Notes: generated by a model from the sequence alone, not told the origin. Shown: positions 8,206 through 16,199, counted from the stretch's first letter. The stretch: DNA of 64,000 nt from an uncultured Pontibacter sp. (GCF_947495565.1 NZ_CANLZM010000001.1:124001-188000); one strand, 5' to 3'. Translations and numbers: made by a program.

Positions 8206-8931
8206 GCTGTCCGAATAAAGAGGTACTTACACTATGAGAAAAGGAAAATAACAGAATTCTCAACAAGCAACATTATTAAACACCTAGCTATCGGAATCGC
8301 TTTAGGTGTTTTTTTACAGTCGCTGACTATATTGGTGATTTACTTAAAAGGAGGTTATACTATCCTGTCTATAAACCTTATTGTGTTTATAATTCCTCCA
8401 TTGGCTATGGCTTTCAACTCGGCGATTGTGGAGGAGATTTCATTAAGGGGCATCGTTTTCAGGATTACAGAAGAGAGGCTAGAAAGCTACTTTGCCCTGC
8501 TGATTTCTGCTGCTTTGTTTGGAGCAATGCATTTTGCTAATCCGAATAGCTCTTGAGTTGCCGCTGCCGGGCTTGCCATTTAAGCAGGCCTTTTACTTGC
8601 AGCTGCTTACATCTATTCAAGGAATCTAAGGTTTCCCATTGCGCTTCATTTTGCTTGGAATTTCACACAGTCGGCAATTTTCGGGACGAACGTGTCTGGT
8701 AATTCAATATCTAAAACTTTGATAACATCCAAAATAGAAGGTGCGGAATGGTTTACAGGTGGGCAATTTGGCCCGGAAGGCTCTATTCAGGCAACGCTAT
8801 TCTGCTTAATCCTAACGGTTATACTTTTAGTGCTGAGCCATAAAGAAGGTAAAATTCTAAAGCCATATTGGCATCAGGAAAAAGGACTGAAGACAAAGAT
8901 TAATGATAATGAAATGCTGGTTACGAAGTAA
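8206..8931 (+). pseudogene. Decayed CPBP-family intramembrane metalloprotease
   Basis: One reading frame from 8206 to the stop at 8929-8931 encodes a CPBP (CAAX protease and bacteriocin-processing) membrane protein. It shows 'EEISLRG' (EExxxR), 'FGAMHF' (FxxxH) and 'ALHFAWNFTQ' (HxxxN), all within hydrophobic helices. It is broken by two in-frame stops, TGA at 8554-8556 and TAA at 8581-8583, and the N-terminus is missing because the IS ends at 8180 and a stop (8203-8205) precedes the frame. Unlike a frameshift, both stops are single-base nonsense changes. The intact ancestor probably acted in prenyl-protein processing or bacteriocin self-immunity, as the family does. Confidence 0.85.
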
Positions 8932-9508
8932 ACATATGGGGCTGCGCATTAGATGAATAGTCACGACTTATTCCGGTAGTTAAACCATTTCGGAGGGTGC
9001 AACGATTACTTTTTTAGAATTCGGGAAAAATTAGTCTTAATAATCTTCAGCTAAAACCGCGCTTCCAGTCGATATGCGGTTCTTTTTTGCCATTGCCATA
9101 CTTTATAACCTCAAGTTCTAACCGCTCACCCCGACGGCGCACTGTTGAATTTTACCAACTGACCTAAGCCTCTCCGCAATAGAGAAGATAACCGGAAGCC
9201 GCAGCCCCACCAGCTGCGGTTTTCAGTTACAGGGCAAACTAGCTTTTTCAGTCAAAAACATACTTGAAACTTTACAAGAGATTAGCTAAAGACACCATTT
9301 CAGCGCAGGAGTTTTTGATGCACCATATCAGCTTGATTTTTAGGAGAAGTAGTGTAGGGGCAGCTCACAAATTGGGGAGCTTATACTTCTCTTTGTAAGT
9401 TTCGGGTCGAAATTAAACTTCTAAGGTATTACAAAGGTTACGACAAAGTATAGTTACTTTGTACAGAAGTAAGCAAGCACCACAGTTTAAGATTTATTTT
9501 AATAACGA
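8932..9508. other. Gene-free stretch with two hairpins
   Basis: No credible open frame in 577 bp. Two terminator-like hairpins are visible: AACCGC ... GCGGTT followed by a T-run (about 9054-9088), and CCGCAGC-CCCACCA-GCTGCGG followed by TTTT (about 9198-9222). They may end transcripts of genes now lost, in keeping with the neighbouring pseudogene and IS. Confidence 0.5.
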
Positions 9509-9991
9509 ATGGATTCCCTGACAACATCACCCGAGTATTTTGCGAAGGAGTTACAAGAGTTTAAGGCTGAGCTGGAGAACGCTGGAATACCGGGTGCTTT
9601 ACGCTACTTAAACGCAAGAACACCGCATAGGTACACTGGTATATACAAGTATGATGGAGAAATCCTGCGCAATGTTGCGATCTATGACAAGTATGATCCG
9701 AATGCTCTGAAAGGTGAAGATGCTCCGATGGGAGCAACCTACTGCTCTTTGCTGGTAAAGGAACGCGCACTGGAAATAACTGACGCAGCGGAGGATGATA
9801 GAGTGAAGAACGTGATTATCACGCCTGTTACGTCTTACTGCGGGGTGCTGATGAAAGACCATGCCGGAAACGCTTTCGGGAGCCTTTGCCATTTTGATAT
9901 GAACCGCTGCCAGGAGCGCACAACCGATTTTCCTTTGCTGGAGTTAGCCGCAGAAATACTCTACCAGCACATGTATCCTAAACCTGAGTAG
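9509..9991 (+). CDS. Single GAF-domain protein
   Basis: 160 residues, almost entirely one GAF domain. It has the ligand-pocket strands 'RYTGIYKYDGEILRNVAIYDKYD', a 'YCSLLVKERALEITDAAEDDRVKN' helix region, and the closing 'VTSYCGVLMKDHAGNAFGSLCHFD' strands, followed by 'FPLLELAAEILYQHM'. No output domain is attached. Such stand-alone GAF proteins in Bacteroidota may sense small molecules or redox state and act through a partner. Three cysteines (in 'TYCSL', 'SYCGV' and 'SLCHF') lie where free-Met-sulfoxide-reductase-type GAF proteins can have functional Cys, but the fRMsr spacing is not clearly present. Monocistronic; ATG at 9509 is the first start. Confidence 0.8.
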   Translation: MDSLTTSPEYFAKELQEFKAELENAGIPGALRYLNARTPHRYTGIYKYDGEILRNVAIYDKYDPNALKGEDAPMGATYCSLLVKERALEITDAAEDDRVKNVIITPVTSYCGVLMKDHAGNAFGSLCHFDMNRCQERTTDFPLLELAAEILYQHMYPKPE

Positions 9992-10111
9992 TAGTTGCTC
10001 AGCAAAACGGCCCTGGCTGCTAGGGTTTCTTTTTAGCAAGATGCGTTCTTAATATAGTGAATTTTGCTGCTTAGCGCACAGAGCTATTACATAAGTTATA
10101 CTTCCTTTGAC

Positions 10112-10537
10112 CTAAGCAGTAAGCCAGCCAATTGCCAACTCCTCGTCTGTAAAAAACTGAAATTCCAGTTCTCCTGTTTTAGCCTCAGACAAGTTGCTTA
10201 TTTTATCCTGTAGTTTCATCGAGTCAAGTATAAGCAGGCTTTTAGGCGACTCAAGGCGTGCATACCTGCAAATTGAGGACTCCAGCAGGTTAGGTAAGAA
10301 ATAATCAAAAATCCATCTCGCATCCTGCACAGTTGTGTAGTACATGGCTCTGGCATTGCCAAGCCAGCTTTTAGGCTCAAATTTTTTTACTATACTGAGC
10401 AGCGTCAGGTATTTTTCCCTGAGAACTTCGCCTTCTACATGGCGCTTCCAGAAGACATACATCAAAGATGGCTTCTCATGAATCTCAACCCGGTAGTATT
10501 GATCATCAGCTATCAGGTTAAAATCAGTATCATACAT
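10112..10537 (-). CDS. Hypothetical protein, STAS/SpoIIAA-like layout
   Basis: 141 residues, soluble, no signal peptide. I recognise no named family with certainty. The layout is an N-terminal beta hairpin ('YRVEIHEKPSLMYVFWKRHVEG'), a long helix, a central strand ('SWLGNARAMYYT'), and a C-terminal 'EFQFFTDEELAIGWLTA' motif. It resembles SpoIIAA-like/STAS proteins, which end in a similar 'F....EEA..WL'. The protein at 12842-13297 has the same pattern and comparable length, so the two could be diverged paralogues flanking umuDC. A regulatory or partner-binding role is a guess from fold layout only. Confidence 0.6.
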   Translation of the reverse strand: MYDTDFNLIADDQYYRVEIHEKPSLMYVFWKRHVEGEVLREKYLTLLSIVKKFEPKSWLGNARAMYYTTVQDARWIFDYFLPNLLESSICRYARLESPKSLLILDSMKLQDKISNLSEAKTGELEFQFFTDEELAIGWLTA

Positions 10538-10742
10538 TTCAGAAGGGTTTTGCTGTACAAAAAATTTATTCTGAATATATAAATTTTTTTCTGCGATTCA
10601 AAATTGTGGTTCTGTTAAGTCAGCTGCTTAAACAGCTAAGTTCCATCTGGTAAATTCAGCTATGCAGCAGCAGAGCGAGTATGAAGTTGTTGCCCTTCCT
10701 CTTTAAAAATCAGAGGCCAACAGGAGTAAAAGAGTATGTGTT

Positions 10743-12017
10743 TTAAGCCATCCAAACCTGCTGCAAATCTTTTATTTTAGTAGTATAGCACGGCGATTTA
10801 TAGTTGCTGTTTAGCTGCCAGCTGTTGTCTGTGCCTTGTGTGGCCACACGCACTTTGCTCCGCCCGAACCTGTCTGTCAATTCATCTATCACCTCCATCA
10901 GTTTTGAGTGCTTTTCGCGGTCTACGATATCCAGCAGGTCGAGCTGTACTTGGTTTTCCGGCACTATTTCCGTTACCATAACGCCAGACTTTTTGTAGAA
11001 GTAGCCATCGCGGTAAATAGCTTTCAGGGCGATGTTGGCGTAGTAGGTCAGCTCCAGGTCAGAATTGGTAGCCACAGGCATGCAGATGGTTTTGCTGTTG
11101 TAATACTGGCGGTCGTTTGCAGAGAACTGGTTTGTGGTGACAAACACCGTAACCAGGCGGGCGCAGCTCTTCTGCCGGCGCAGCTTGCGGGCGCACCTGG
11201 CGGCGTAGGTGGCTGTGGCTTCCTGTATGTCATTAAAGCTGTTTACTCTTTTGCCGAAGCTCCTGGAGGTGCAGATGCCTTTTTTGGGCGGGGCCACTTC
11301 CTCCAGCTCCAGGCACGCCTCGCCCCGGAGCTCCTTCAATAGCCGCAGGCCCACTATTGTCATGTGCTGCTTTACCCAACTCTCCGATAGGTTCGTGAAA
11401 TCGTAAGCCGTCAGAATGTTCCGCTTCTTTAGAAATGCAGCGTACTGCCCGCCAATTCCCCACACGTCATCAATCTTAGTTATTTCTAACGCTTTCCGGA
11501 TGTGGTTGGGGTCTGTAAGCACCAGCACGCCATTAGCCTTGCCAGATTTTTTAGCCAGCTTGTTAGAGAGTTTTGCCAGCGCTTTTGTTGGTGCCACACC
11601 CAGGCTAACGGGCATGCCCGTCCAGCGCCACACGGTGTTTTTTATCTCCCAGGCATAGGCTTGCAAATCTATACTATAGAAGTCGCCCAGGTCCAGGAAG
11701 CATTCGTCTATAGAGTATACTTCCAGGTTGGGGGTGAACTGTGCCAGCGTTTGCATTACCCGGTTAGACATGTCGCCGTAGAGCGTGTAGTTGGAGGAAA
11801 AGGCGCGTACCTGCCCGCTCTCCACCAGGTTGCGAATCTGGAAGAACGGCTGGCCCATGGGTATGCCCAGTTCCTTGGCCTCGGAGCTGCGGGCTATCAC
11901 GCAGCCGTCGTTGTTGCTGAGCACTACCACCGGCTTGCCGTTAAGAGCTGGGTCAAACACACGCTCGCAGCTGGCGTAGAAGTTGTTGCAGTCGCAGAGG
12001 GCGTATAAGCTGGTCAT
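10743..12017 (-). CDS. umuC: Y-family translesion DNA polymerase V subunit UmuC
   Basis: 424 residues, the normal UmuC length. The catalytic palm is complete: 'YALCDCNNFYASCERVF' (first metal-binding Asp), 'VVVLSNNDGCVIARS', and 'YSIDECFLDLGDF' (Asp-Glu pair). The helix-hairpin-helix region ('VWGIGGQYAAFLKK') and the little-finger domain follow, with the UmuC C-terminal domain (DUF4113-type, 'DRFGRSKVRVATQGTDNSW') at the end. It carries out error-prone synthesis past lesions when complexed with processed UmuD. Its ATG overlaps the umuD stop by 4 bp (ATGA at 12014-12017), so the genes are coupled. Confidence 0.95.
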   Translation of the reverse strand: MTSLYALCDCNNFYASCERVFDPALNGKPVVVLSNNDGCVIARSSEAKELGIPMGQPFFQIRNLVESGQVRAFSSNYTLYGDMSNRVMQTLAQFTPNLEVYSIDECFLDLGDFYSIDLQAYAWEIKNTVWRWTGMPVSLGVAPTKALAKLSNKLAKKSGKANGVLVLTDPNHIRKALEITKIDDVWGIGGQYAAFLKKRNILTAYDFTNLSESWVKQHMTIVGLRLLKELRGEACLELEEVAPPKKGICTSRSFGKRVNSFNDIQEATATYAARCARKLRRQKSCARLVTVFVTTNQFSANDRQYYNSKTICMPVATNSDLELTYYANIALKAIYRDGYFYKKSGVMVTEIVPENQVQLDLLDIVDREKHSKLMEVIDELTDRFGRSKVRVATQGTDNSWQLNSNYKSPCYTTKIKDLQQVWMA

Positions 12018-12493
12018 AGTTTTGCGGCTTTATGAAGTATCCATACTACCACGCCCCACACGCGCATATCCATGTCCTCGGTTACCTCTATCGGCTTAAA
12101 ATCGGGGTTGGCCGGCATCAGAAAAGCTTTCTTGTCTATCAGCCGGAAAGTCTTTACGGTAAACTCGCCATCCAGAAAGCAAACCACGGGTAAGCCGTCG
12201 GCAGGGCGCAGCGATTTGTCTATCACCAGTATGTCGCCGTCCTGGATTTTGGCATCTACCATGGAGTTGCCCTTTACCCGCATCATGTAAGTAGAGGTTG
12301 GATTCTGAACAAGGTATTTGCCCAGGTCTATGCGATCTTCGAGGTGGTCATCGGCAGGAGAGGGAAACCCCGCCATGATGTAAGAGGCGTAAAGGGGTAG
12401 CTCCAACCCTTCCATCGTATCAACATTAACCGGCTCCAGGGTAAAGGTGTGTATCGGAATTACTTTTGTGTTGCACATATAACTAAACATCAA
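12014..12493 (-). CDS. umuD: UmuD, S24-family autoprotease subunit of polymerase V
   Basis: 159 residues. The cleavage site is Ala41-Gly42 in 'IMAGFPSPADDH', and the Ser-Lys catalytic dyad is Ser77 ('VKGNSMVDA') and Lys114 ('FTVKTFRLI'). RecA-stimulated self-cleavage would give UmuD' for the polymerase V complex. The first five residues before Met6 may not be translated; starts at 12493 (ATG-ATG) or 12478 are both possible. It leads a two-gene umuDC operon. An inverted repeat about 50 bp upstream is a candidate SOS-type operator. Confidence 0.92.
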   Translation of the reverse strand: MMFSYMCNTKVIPIHTFTLEPVNVDTMEGLELPLYASYIMAGFPSPADDHLEDRIDLGKYLVQNPTSTYMMRVKGNSMVDAKIQDGDILVIDKSLRPADGLPVVCFLDGEFTVKTFRLIDKKAFLMPANPDFKPIEVTEDMDMRVWGVVVWILHKAAKL

Positions 12494-12541
12494 GCAATAA
12501 ATACTAATTATTTTAGCAAATACGTAAACAAGAATTAAATT

Positions 12542-12558
12542 AGCTAAATATATTAGCT
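12542..12558. promoter_or_regulatory. Inverted repeat upstream of umuD, candidate operator
   Basis: AGCTAA (12542-12547) and TTAGCT (12553-12558) form a perfect 6-5-6 inverted repeat with an ATATA spacer. A related half-site, TTTAGC, lies at 12512-12517. Its position 49-65 bp before umuD and the AT-rich context suit a repressor site in the umuDC promoter. Bacteroidota LexA boxes are not well defined, so the identity is inference. Confidence 0.45.
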
Positions 12559-12841
12559 GTATTTATTCACATAAAGCCAGTTGCTGCGGATAATTTAAGT
12601 ATAGTTTTAATGTATCTATTTGATTGTCAATTAACAGTAACCGGATAAAGTATAAATTTGGCGAAAAAGGTGTGCCGGCAGTATAAGTGGCTAAAAGCAG
12701 GCAAGCGGCAGATAAGGTGATTTTTTTAACTAAAGGTACCGTATTATAGCCTAACTTTACGCTTTTGCCTAACAGGGCCATACTGCCTTTTATGTTTGAA
12801 AACCTATTGTTAACGTTCACGCATTTATAAATAAACTGCTA
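12559..12841. other. Intergenic region between umuD and the divergent STAS-like gene
   Basis: An open frame exists on the minus strand (12563-12820, 85 codons). Its product resembles nothing I know, it begins only 21 bp from the divergent gene and its composition is that of spacer DNA, so I do not call it. The region should hold promoters for umuDC and for the gene at 12842. Confidence 0.4.
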
Positions 12842-13297
12842 ATGATTCTGTTTGAGAACAGCATTGTGAAGTTAGATTATGACCCGGCTACTGATATTTT
12901 GGAGGTAGCGTACCCCGATTTGCACGGTTATTTACTGCCCGAGATAAAGCATACCATCAGCATTATGGTAGATTATATCAGGAACTATGATGTGAAAAAG
13001 CTGCTGCTCGACTCCAGTAAAACAGAAATATCCGTGAGCGCAGCCGAAAGCAAAGAAGTGACTTCATTTTTGGCGGCCGGTATAGGGATAACCCGTGTAG
13101 AGAAAGTGGCGCGGGTGCAGTCGTCGAGCGAGGCCGTGGAGCAGACTGCCGAGGGCAATATAAGGCACCTGAGGCAGGCGCAGCAGCTGCCGTTCGAGCT
13201 CCAGAATTTTGTGAGCAAGCCTGAGGCGGTGGCCTGGCTAAGAGCAACAAGCTTAGCAGGCGATTCTTTTTTCGCCTCGGCCTCGTCCAAAGTATAA
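12842..13297 (+). CDS. Hypothetical STAS-like protein upstream of an H-NOX gene
   Basis: 151 residues, soluble. The N-terminus ('IVKLDYDPATDILEVAYPDLHGYLLPEIKHTISIMVDYIRNYDVKKLLLDSS') has the strand-helix-strand order of SpoIIAA/STAS-like domains. The C-terminal 'LPFELQNFVSKPEAVAWLR' matches the closing helix seen in those families and in the 10112-10537 protein. No catalytic residues are visible. It is 58 bp ahead of, and in the same direction as, the H-NOX sensor gene, so it may be its partner. H-NOX proteins typically signal through a neighbouring protein, and no kinase or cyclase is present here. Function inferred from context only. Confidence 0.7.
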   Translation: MILFENSIVKLDYDPATDILEVAYPDLHGYLLPEIKHTISIMVDYIRNYDVKKLLLDSSKTEISVSAAESKEVTSFLAAGIGITRVEKVARVQSSSEAVEQTAEGNIRHLRQAQQLPFELQNFVSKPEAVAWLRATSLAGDSFFASASSKV

Positions 13298-13355
13298 ATC
13301 ATAACACACATATTTTTAGCCATCTATGGAAAAAGGAACTTTGAGAGAAGACTAC

Positions 13356-13901
13356 ATGCATGGCTCTATATTCGTTTTGCTGAAGCGTTTTATAGAAAGC
13401 ACTTATAACTACAGCACCTGGATAAACCTGCTGGAGGTAACAGGCATACCGCGCAATACCTACGATGTGCGCGAAATGTATCCAACCCAGGAACTGTTGG
13501 ATATTGTACATGCTGCCGCTATAAGAGATGGGGTTACCGCTAACGAGCTTTTAGAGCAATACGGTGAGTTTCTGGTGCCGGACCTGCTGCTTGTCTACAA
13601 GAAGTATGTGCAGCCCGAGTGGCGCACGTATGAACTGCTGTTGCATACAGAAGCCTCAATGCACGGAGCAGTAAGACAAACAGACAACAGGGCTAACCCG
13701 CCGTTGCTGCTGGTTACAAAGAAGGGCAGCCGCCAGCTAATCGTGGATTACCACTCTAAGCGCAAAATGGCTGGTATGGCTGTAGGCATAATCAAGGGCA
13801 TCGCGAAATACTTTAACGAAAGCGATATAGTGCAGGTAAAGCGCTTAACGCCTGTAGATGAGGAACGGGTGCAGATACAGGTAGACTTTTTAGACCGATA
13901 A
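13356..13901 (+). CDS. H-NOX haem nitric oxide/oxygen-binding protein
   Basis: 181 residues from the ATG at 13356. The reading frame has an earlier ATG at 13326, but H-NOX proteins begin with a Met-x-Gly helix ('MHGSIFVLLKRF') and a GAGAGAAG sequence sits just before 13356. Haem-binding features are complete: the proximal His103 followed 12 residues later by Pro115 ('MHGAVRQTDNRANPP'), and the propionate-binding YxSxR motif at Tyr132-Ser134-Arg136 ('DYHSKR'). It should bind NO (and possibly CO or O2) through haem in the cytosol. No diguanylate cyclase, histidine kinase or chemoreceptor is adjacent; the upstream STAS-like protein is the only evident partner. Length is usual for a stand-alone bacterial H-NOX. 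Confidence 0.9.
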   Translation: MHGSIFVLLKRFIESTYNYSTWINLLEVTGIPRNTYDVREMYPTQELLDIVHAAAIRDGVTANELLEQYGEFLVPDLLLVYKKYVQPEWRTYELLLHTEASMHGAVRQTDNRANPPLLLVTKKGSRQLIVDYHSKRKMAGMAVGIIKGIAKYFNESDIVQVKRLTPVDEERVQIQVDFLDR

Positions 13902-14009
13902 ATGAGGAAAGCAGCAATTACGAACCATACGATGCAGTTTATTATCTTTAGCAACGGATTGATTACACCTAGCTCTGATCCGGCCTCAGGTATACTTGCT
14001 GTGGCTGAA

Positions 14010-14080
14010 GCAGCTGTAAGGTTGCAGCTGTTGTATAGTTAAACTTCTGTAAAAAGTATGGCCGGCAACCTTACAGCTGC
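14010..14080. repeat. Perfect 16-bp inverted repeat between convergent genes
   Basis: GCAGCTGTAAGGTTGC (14010-14025) and its exact complement at 14065-14080, separated by 39 nt. The right arm overlaps the last codons and stop of the cytochrome c gene. It lies between the convergent H-NOX and cytochrome genes and may act as a long hairpin terminator, though without a T-run. Confidence 0.6.
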
Positions 14081-14484
14081 ACCGGGCAGGTTTCCAGCAG
14101 CTGCTCTACCTCTGGCATAGTATACCGCGGGTTGTTGTTGCCAAAATTGGTTTGGATGTAGTTTAGCAGGTTTGTTACCTGGTCTTGCCGCATACTTTCC
14201 ACGCCGGGCATTGCCTTGTTGTACTCCACGCCATTCACCACAATAGAGCCATCCATGCCATGCCGGATAATGCAGGGCAGGTCGTTGCGATGCGCTTGCA
14301 GGTAATCGGCTTGCGCCAGCGGCGGAATAAGACCTTTCAGGCCACTGCCGTCTTCCATGTGGCAGCTCTGGCAGTGCTGCTCGTAAAGCCGCTTGCCCTC
14401 GTCTTTTTTCTTGGTGAAGCACTGGGTAAGGGTGGTGAGGGCAAAAGCCCCCATAGCCACCATCACAAATTTATTTTTTCTCAT
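14071..14484 (-). CDS. c-type cytochrome lipoprotein
   Basis: 137 residues. The N-terminus has a lipobox ('LTTLTQC', Cys22). A class I cytochrome c domain follows with the haem-attachment motif 'CQSCH' and a distal Met ligand in 'YNKAMPGV'. 'EGKRLYEQHCQSCHMEDGSGL' and 'LLNYIQTNF' are typical of small mono-haem electron carriers. It would sit on the periplasmic face of a membrane and transfer electrons, probably near a haem-copper oxidase. Its start overlaps the end of the Sco gene by 14 bp, so both are in one operon with shared copper/cytochrome biology. Confidence 0.9.
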   Translation of the reverse strand: MRKNKFVMVAMGAFALTTLTQCFTKKKDEGKRLYEQHCQSCHMEDGSGLKGLIPPLAQADYLQAHRNDLPCIIRHGMDGSIVVNGVEYNKAMPGVESMRQDQVTNLLNYIQTNFGNNNPRYTMPEVEQLLETCPVQL

Positions 14485-15154
14485 CCTTCTTCTCGTTCAG
14501 CAGCAGCGGAATGTCCTGTATCAGCCTGTCTACGTCTTCTTCTTCGGTGCCATTGTAGTGGCCACGGATGCGGCGCTGCTGGTCTATCAGGTAAAAATCG
14601 CCGGAGTGCGAAAAGCCGCCTTCCGCGCCTTCATCCTCGCGAGCTGCCGCCAGGTAATTTTCGGCAATGCTGTAGATGCTGTCTTTGTTGCCGGTGAGCA
14701 GGTGCCACTTCTCTGTTTCTATCCCTAACCTGTCAGCATAATCTTTTAGAACAGCCACGGTGTCGTGAGCCGGGTCTATGGAGTGGGAGAGGAGTACCAC
14801 GTTCGGGTTATCCTTGTAAGCCTCGTACACGCGCAGCATCTGGGTTTTCATTTTAGGGCAGATGGTGGGGCAGCTGGTAAAGAAAAAGTCGGTTACGTAA
14901 ATTTTGCCGGCTACGGCTTCCTGCGTTACGCGCTGGCTGTCCTGGTTTACAAAAGCGAAATCCGGGATCTGGTGGTAAACGGTGTCTACCACGGTTTCGC
15001 CGTTTACGGTTCGTTCTACGGGTTCACGCTCGCCGTAAATGGGCAGGGTGTTCTGGGTGGTGGTGCTGTCGCAGCCAGAAAAGGCGGTGGCGGCCAGGGT
15101 AAGGGCGGCTGCGGCCAGGCCGTTTCTTAGGCTGATGTTATTTATCTTGCTCAT
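14471..15154 (-). CDS. SCO1/SenC-family copper chaperone lipoprotein
   Basis: 227 residues. A signal sequence ends in a lipobox ('TAFSGC', Cys27). The thioredoxin-like SCO domain has the copper ligands 'CPTIC' (CxxxC) and the distal His in 'GGFSHSGDFYLID'. Also typical are 'YVTDFFFTSC', 'LLSHSIDPAHDTVAVLKDYA' and 'WHLLTG'. It delivers copper to the CuA site of cytochrome oxidase or maintains its thiols. It overlaps the downstream cytochrome c gene by 14 bp and the upstream lipoprotein gene by 17 bp, giving a tight three-gene unit on the minus strand. Confidence 0.93.
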   Translation of the reverse strand: MSKINNISLRNGLAAAALTLAATAFSGCDSTTTQNTLPIYGEREPVERTVNGETVVDTVYHQIPDFAFVNQDSQRVTQEAVAGKIYVTDFFFTSCPTICPKMKTQMLRVYEAYKDNPNVVLLSHSIDPAHDTVAVLKDYADRLGIETEKWHLLTGNKDSIYSIAENYLAAAREDEGAEGGFSHSGDFYLIDQQRRIRGHYNGTEEEDVDRLIQDIPLLLNEKKDEKK

Positions 15155-15575
15155 AATTTTTTACAGTTGCCTGGGCAGCCGCAATGGTGCTGTCCATAAT
15201 GGTTTGTACTCTTTCTATTTTGGTTAGCTCCTGCTGCAGATACGTCATGGCCTGCTCGTGCTGCAGCGTGTCGGGCTCATCATACTGGCGCATCCACTGC
15301 ATCATGGCTTCATCGGCTTTGTTCAGGCCGCTTATTTCCTGCTGCAGCGCAAGTATAGCGGTGCTGTCGGCCTGCTGCTGTGCCTCCAGTGTATCGCGCA
15401 TAGTGCGCAGGGTGCGGCGCAATTTATAGATGTTATCCATCTTAGCCATGGCTTCATCGTGTATGGTCAGCACTTTTGTCTCCAGCTCCGTTTTCTCCTC
15501 TTCTCCGGATGCACCGCTCTGGCAGGCCGAAAACAGGGCTAACGGCAGGGCCAAAAGTAAAATATGTTTTTTCAT
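15138..15575 (-). CDS. Coiled-coil lipoprotein upstream of sco
   Basis: 145 residues. A signal peptide ending 'ALFSAC' (lipobox, Cys18) is followed by a Gln/Glu-rich, almost wholly helical region with coiled-coil heptads ('IYKLRRTLRTMRDTLEAQQQADS', 'AMTYLQQELTKIERVQTIMD'). No enzymatic motif. Homologues of this type commonly precede sco and cytochrome c genes in Cytophagales (from memory, not checked). It overlaps the sco start by 17 bp, so co-translation is likely. Function unknown; a structural or scaffold role on the periplasmic side is possible. Confidence 0.8.
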   Translation of the reverse strand: MKKHILLLALPLALFSACQSGASGEEEKTELETKVLTIHDEAMAKMDNIYKLRRTLRTMRDTLEAQQQADSTAILALQQEISGLNKADEAMMQWMRQYDEPDTLQHEQAMTYLQQELTKIERVQTIMDSTIAAAQATVKNYEQDK

Positions 15576-15705
15576 GATGATCTATAAAGTATGGGGCAGC
15601 GTAATGTAAGGTTGTGGTCTCTCCCGGTTTTAAAATGATTTAACAGGCAAAAAGGTTTATACTTTGGCACCGGCTTAAACGCGGATTAGTGCCACGGTTT
15701 ATACT

Positions 15706-16092
15706 TTATGCCTGCCGGGGCGGATGGAAGGGAGCGGAAAGTATGGCGGTGCTGGTGCGTGGTGCAGCCATGGGCGGAGGTATGGCGGCCGCGGCGGCAG
15801 GAGGCGTGCAAAGCAGCAAAGACAGGTGCGGTATATCTTCTACGGGCTGATAAACGCTTACCAGGTGCTGCAGCGCCTCTTTCTGTTGCTGGTGCTGGGT
15901 AAGCTGTGCCAGGTTTTTGCGGAGCTGGCACTTGCCCTGGCATTGCAGCTGCGGCTTGTCGCGGTTTATGCAGAGCACTTCCGAAATGTAAGTATAATCT
16001 AGCTGGTAATGCACCACCGGCGCCAGGTAGCGGAAGGTTGTCATGAGGTAGACCACCAAAAAACCGAGGCCGATGAGATAGCTGCGCCACAT
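15706..16092 (-). CDS. Small membrane-anchored Cys-rich protein near sco (hypothetical)
   Basis: The frame is open to 16377, but the upstream part reads as out-of-frame spacer. The likely start is the ATG at 16092, giving 128 residues ('MWRSYLIGLGFLVVYLMTTFRY...'). It has one N-terminal transmembrane helix, then a conserved-looking segment 'SEVLCINRDKPQLQCQGKCQLRK' with three closely spaced cysteines, and a Pro/Ala-rich tail. The Cys pattern and the adjacent sco/cytochrome genes suggest metal binding, perhaps copper delivery; that is inference. A competing frame at 15686-16240 looks like a shadow, being Pro/Ala/Arg-rich without a recognisable motif. Confidence 0.6.
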   Translation of the reverse strand: MWRSYLIGLGFLVVYLMTTFRYLAPVVHYQLDYTYISEVLCINRDKPQLQCQGKCQLRKNLAQLTQHQQQKEALQHLVSVYQPVEDIPHLSLLLCTPPAAAAAIPPPMAAPRTSTAILSAPFHPPRQA

Positions 16093-16150
16093 GCCACAAA
16101 GGTATGGCAGCGGGTTGGCAAGTACAAGTATAAACTGCCGCACACAGAAA

Positions 16151-16172
16151 AGGCCCGGCTGCTGCCGGGCCT
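16151..16172 (-). terminator. Terminator of the DUF2267 gene
   Basis: AGGCCCGGC (16151-16159) pairs with GCCGGGCCT (16164-16172), loop TGCT. The A-rich sequence at 16146-16151 gives the U-tract for the minus strand. Confidence 0.85.
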
Positions 16173-16199
16173 GTCGAAATCTGATGCGTATGATAAGGC

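Noticed and set aside
12563..12820. 85-codon minus-strand frame between umuD and the STAS-like gene
   Set aside because: Starts 21 bp from a divergent gene, no similarity to known proteins, AT-rich random-looking product; the region is better seen as regulatory.
13902..14042. 46-codon frame directly after the H-NOX stop
   Set aside because: No ribosome-binding site, no recognisable product, and its end coincides with the inverted repeat between the convergent genes.
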